Shown: in pieces, positions 63,849-64,000 of the stretch
Layout: each line of letters opens with the position of its first letter
Numbering within the stretch: position 1 is the stretch's first letter
NCBI RefSeq assembly: GCF_000195915.1
Contig: NC_002578.1
Location: 1,235,644-1,299,643 of the forward strand
Reading direction: 5' to 3'
DNA length: 64,000 nucleotides
Origin: Thermoplasma acidophilum DSM 1728
Lineage (GTDB): Archaea > Thermoplasmatota > Thermoplasmata > Thermoplasmatales > Thermoplasmataceae
Position numbers and translations under genes: made by a program
The notes under the pieces: model-generated
Told to the model about the DNA's origin: nothing
The model's input: the letters and a program-made list of their open reading frames with translations, nothing else
Databases searched by the model: none

Positions 63849-64000
63849 CTCAGCCTACCTATCCTTACTATGACAAGCGAGGCCATCTCCACGCCCATTA
63901 TAATCAGAAAGACGTATGAATTCGTGACAGAACCGAATATAAAGATCGCATTCAGAATTGCCGGCACAATCCCGCTATAAACACCAACACCGAAATTGCT
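63812..64000 (-). CDS. Membrane protein, C-terminal part (runs off the right edge)
   Basis: Only the last 62 codons are in the window: GIVPAILNAIFIFGSVTNSYVF-type hydrophobic stretch, then VFLIIMGVEMASLVIVRIGR and a basic tail. The stop is TAG at 63812. Two membrane spans are visible. Family cannot be named from this. It overlaps the NapH-like gene start, so they are one operon. Confidence 0.6.
   Translation of the reverse strand, partial: SNFGVGVYSGIVPAILNAIFIFGSVTNSYVFLIIMGVEMASLVIVRIGRLRWKEKNGISHSP

Overview
The window looks like chromosomal DNA of a thermoacidophilic archaeon of the order Thermoplasmatales, most likely Thermoplasma acidophilum or a very close relative. This rests on archaeal informational genes (S3Ae, S2, L44e, S27e, aIF2-alpha, Nop10, EndA, class I LysRS), a tRNA gene with a short intron at position 37/38, a single 5S rRNA gene not linked to 16S or 23S, genes with a TATA box about 25 nt before an ATG (leaderless), Tat-dependent Rieske proteins, and AGG/ATA-rich codon use. 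No database was searched; names come from motifs and family memory.

Layout. 1-3.2 kb: a partial class I lysyl-tRNA synthetase, a GfcR-type PRTase regulator and a TPP-riboswitch-controlled MFS transporter (probable thiamine uptake). 3.3-8 kb: MarR regulator, S3Ae, intron-containing tRNA-Met, then a small accessory patch with a decayed IS605-type tnpB, an omegaRNA-like hairpin, a solitary CcrM-like GANTC methyltransferase and a NiCoT nickel/cobalt permease. 8.3-17.2 kb: TusA/DsrE sulfur carriers, a DUF981-like membrane protein, a Vps4-like AAA ATPase with an unknown partner, an anion-type ABC transporter, homoserine dehydrogenase, and an ESCRT-III-like coiled-coil protein. 17.3-24 kb: an oxidoreductase, DUF211 plus a VIT1-like transporter, a CPA2 antiporter, a SufR-like regulator, two convergent MFS transporters and tRNA-Arg. 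24-34.7 kb: Kbl, S2, EndA with a GTPase-like protein, an aminotransferase, a CoaD-DUF84 fusion, a cation exchanger, SAM decarboxylase, and a UbiD-UbiA pair. 34.8-38.7 kb: a translation operon (L44e, S27e, aIF2-alpha, Nop10, PAC2 chaperone) with cbiA at its end. 39-48 kb: an orphan protein, a nitrilase-family amidase, the OtsA/OtsB trehalose pair, the 5S rRNA gene, TrpRS, MtnA, an NCS1 permease and thymidine kinase.

48.5-51.9 kb holds the least familiar locus: a 208-aa protein, a TraG/HerA-type ATPase fused to a nuclease/relaxation-like domain, a small AbrB protein and a TRASH-domain metal sensor. 51.9-60.9 kb is a respiratory block: two separate Rieske/cytochrome b operons flank tatA-tatC and prpD-prpB (2-methylcitrate pathway). 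The Tat translocase lies beside both operons whose Rieske subunits need it. 61-64 kb: a YceI protein, a Bat-type HTH regulator, a degenerate crotonase and a NapH-like membrane ferredoxin with a partial membrane protein upstream.

Most interesting for follow-up: the possible ESCRT-III/Vps4 pair (16.5-17.2 and 10.7-11.8 kb), the ATPase-nuclease locus at 48.5-51.2 kb, and the TPP riboswitch whose closing helix reaches into the start codon.
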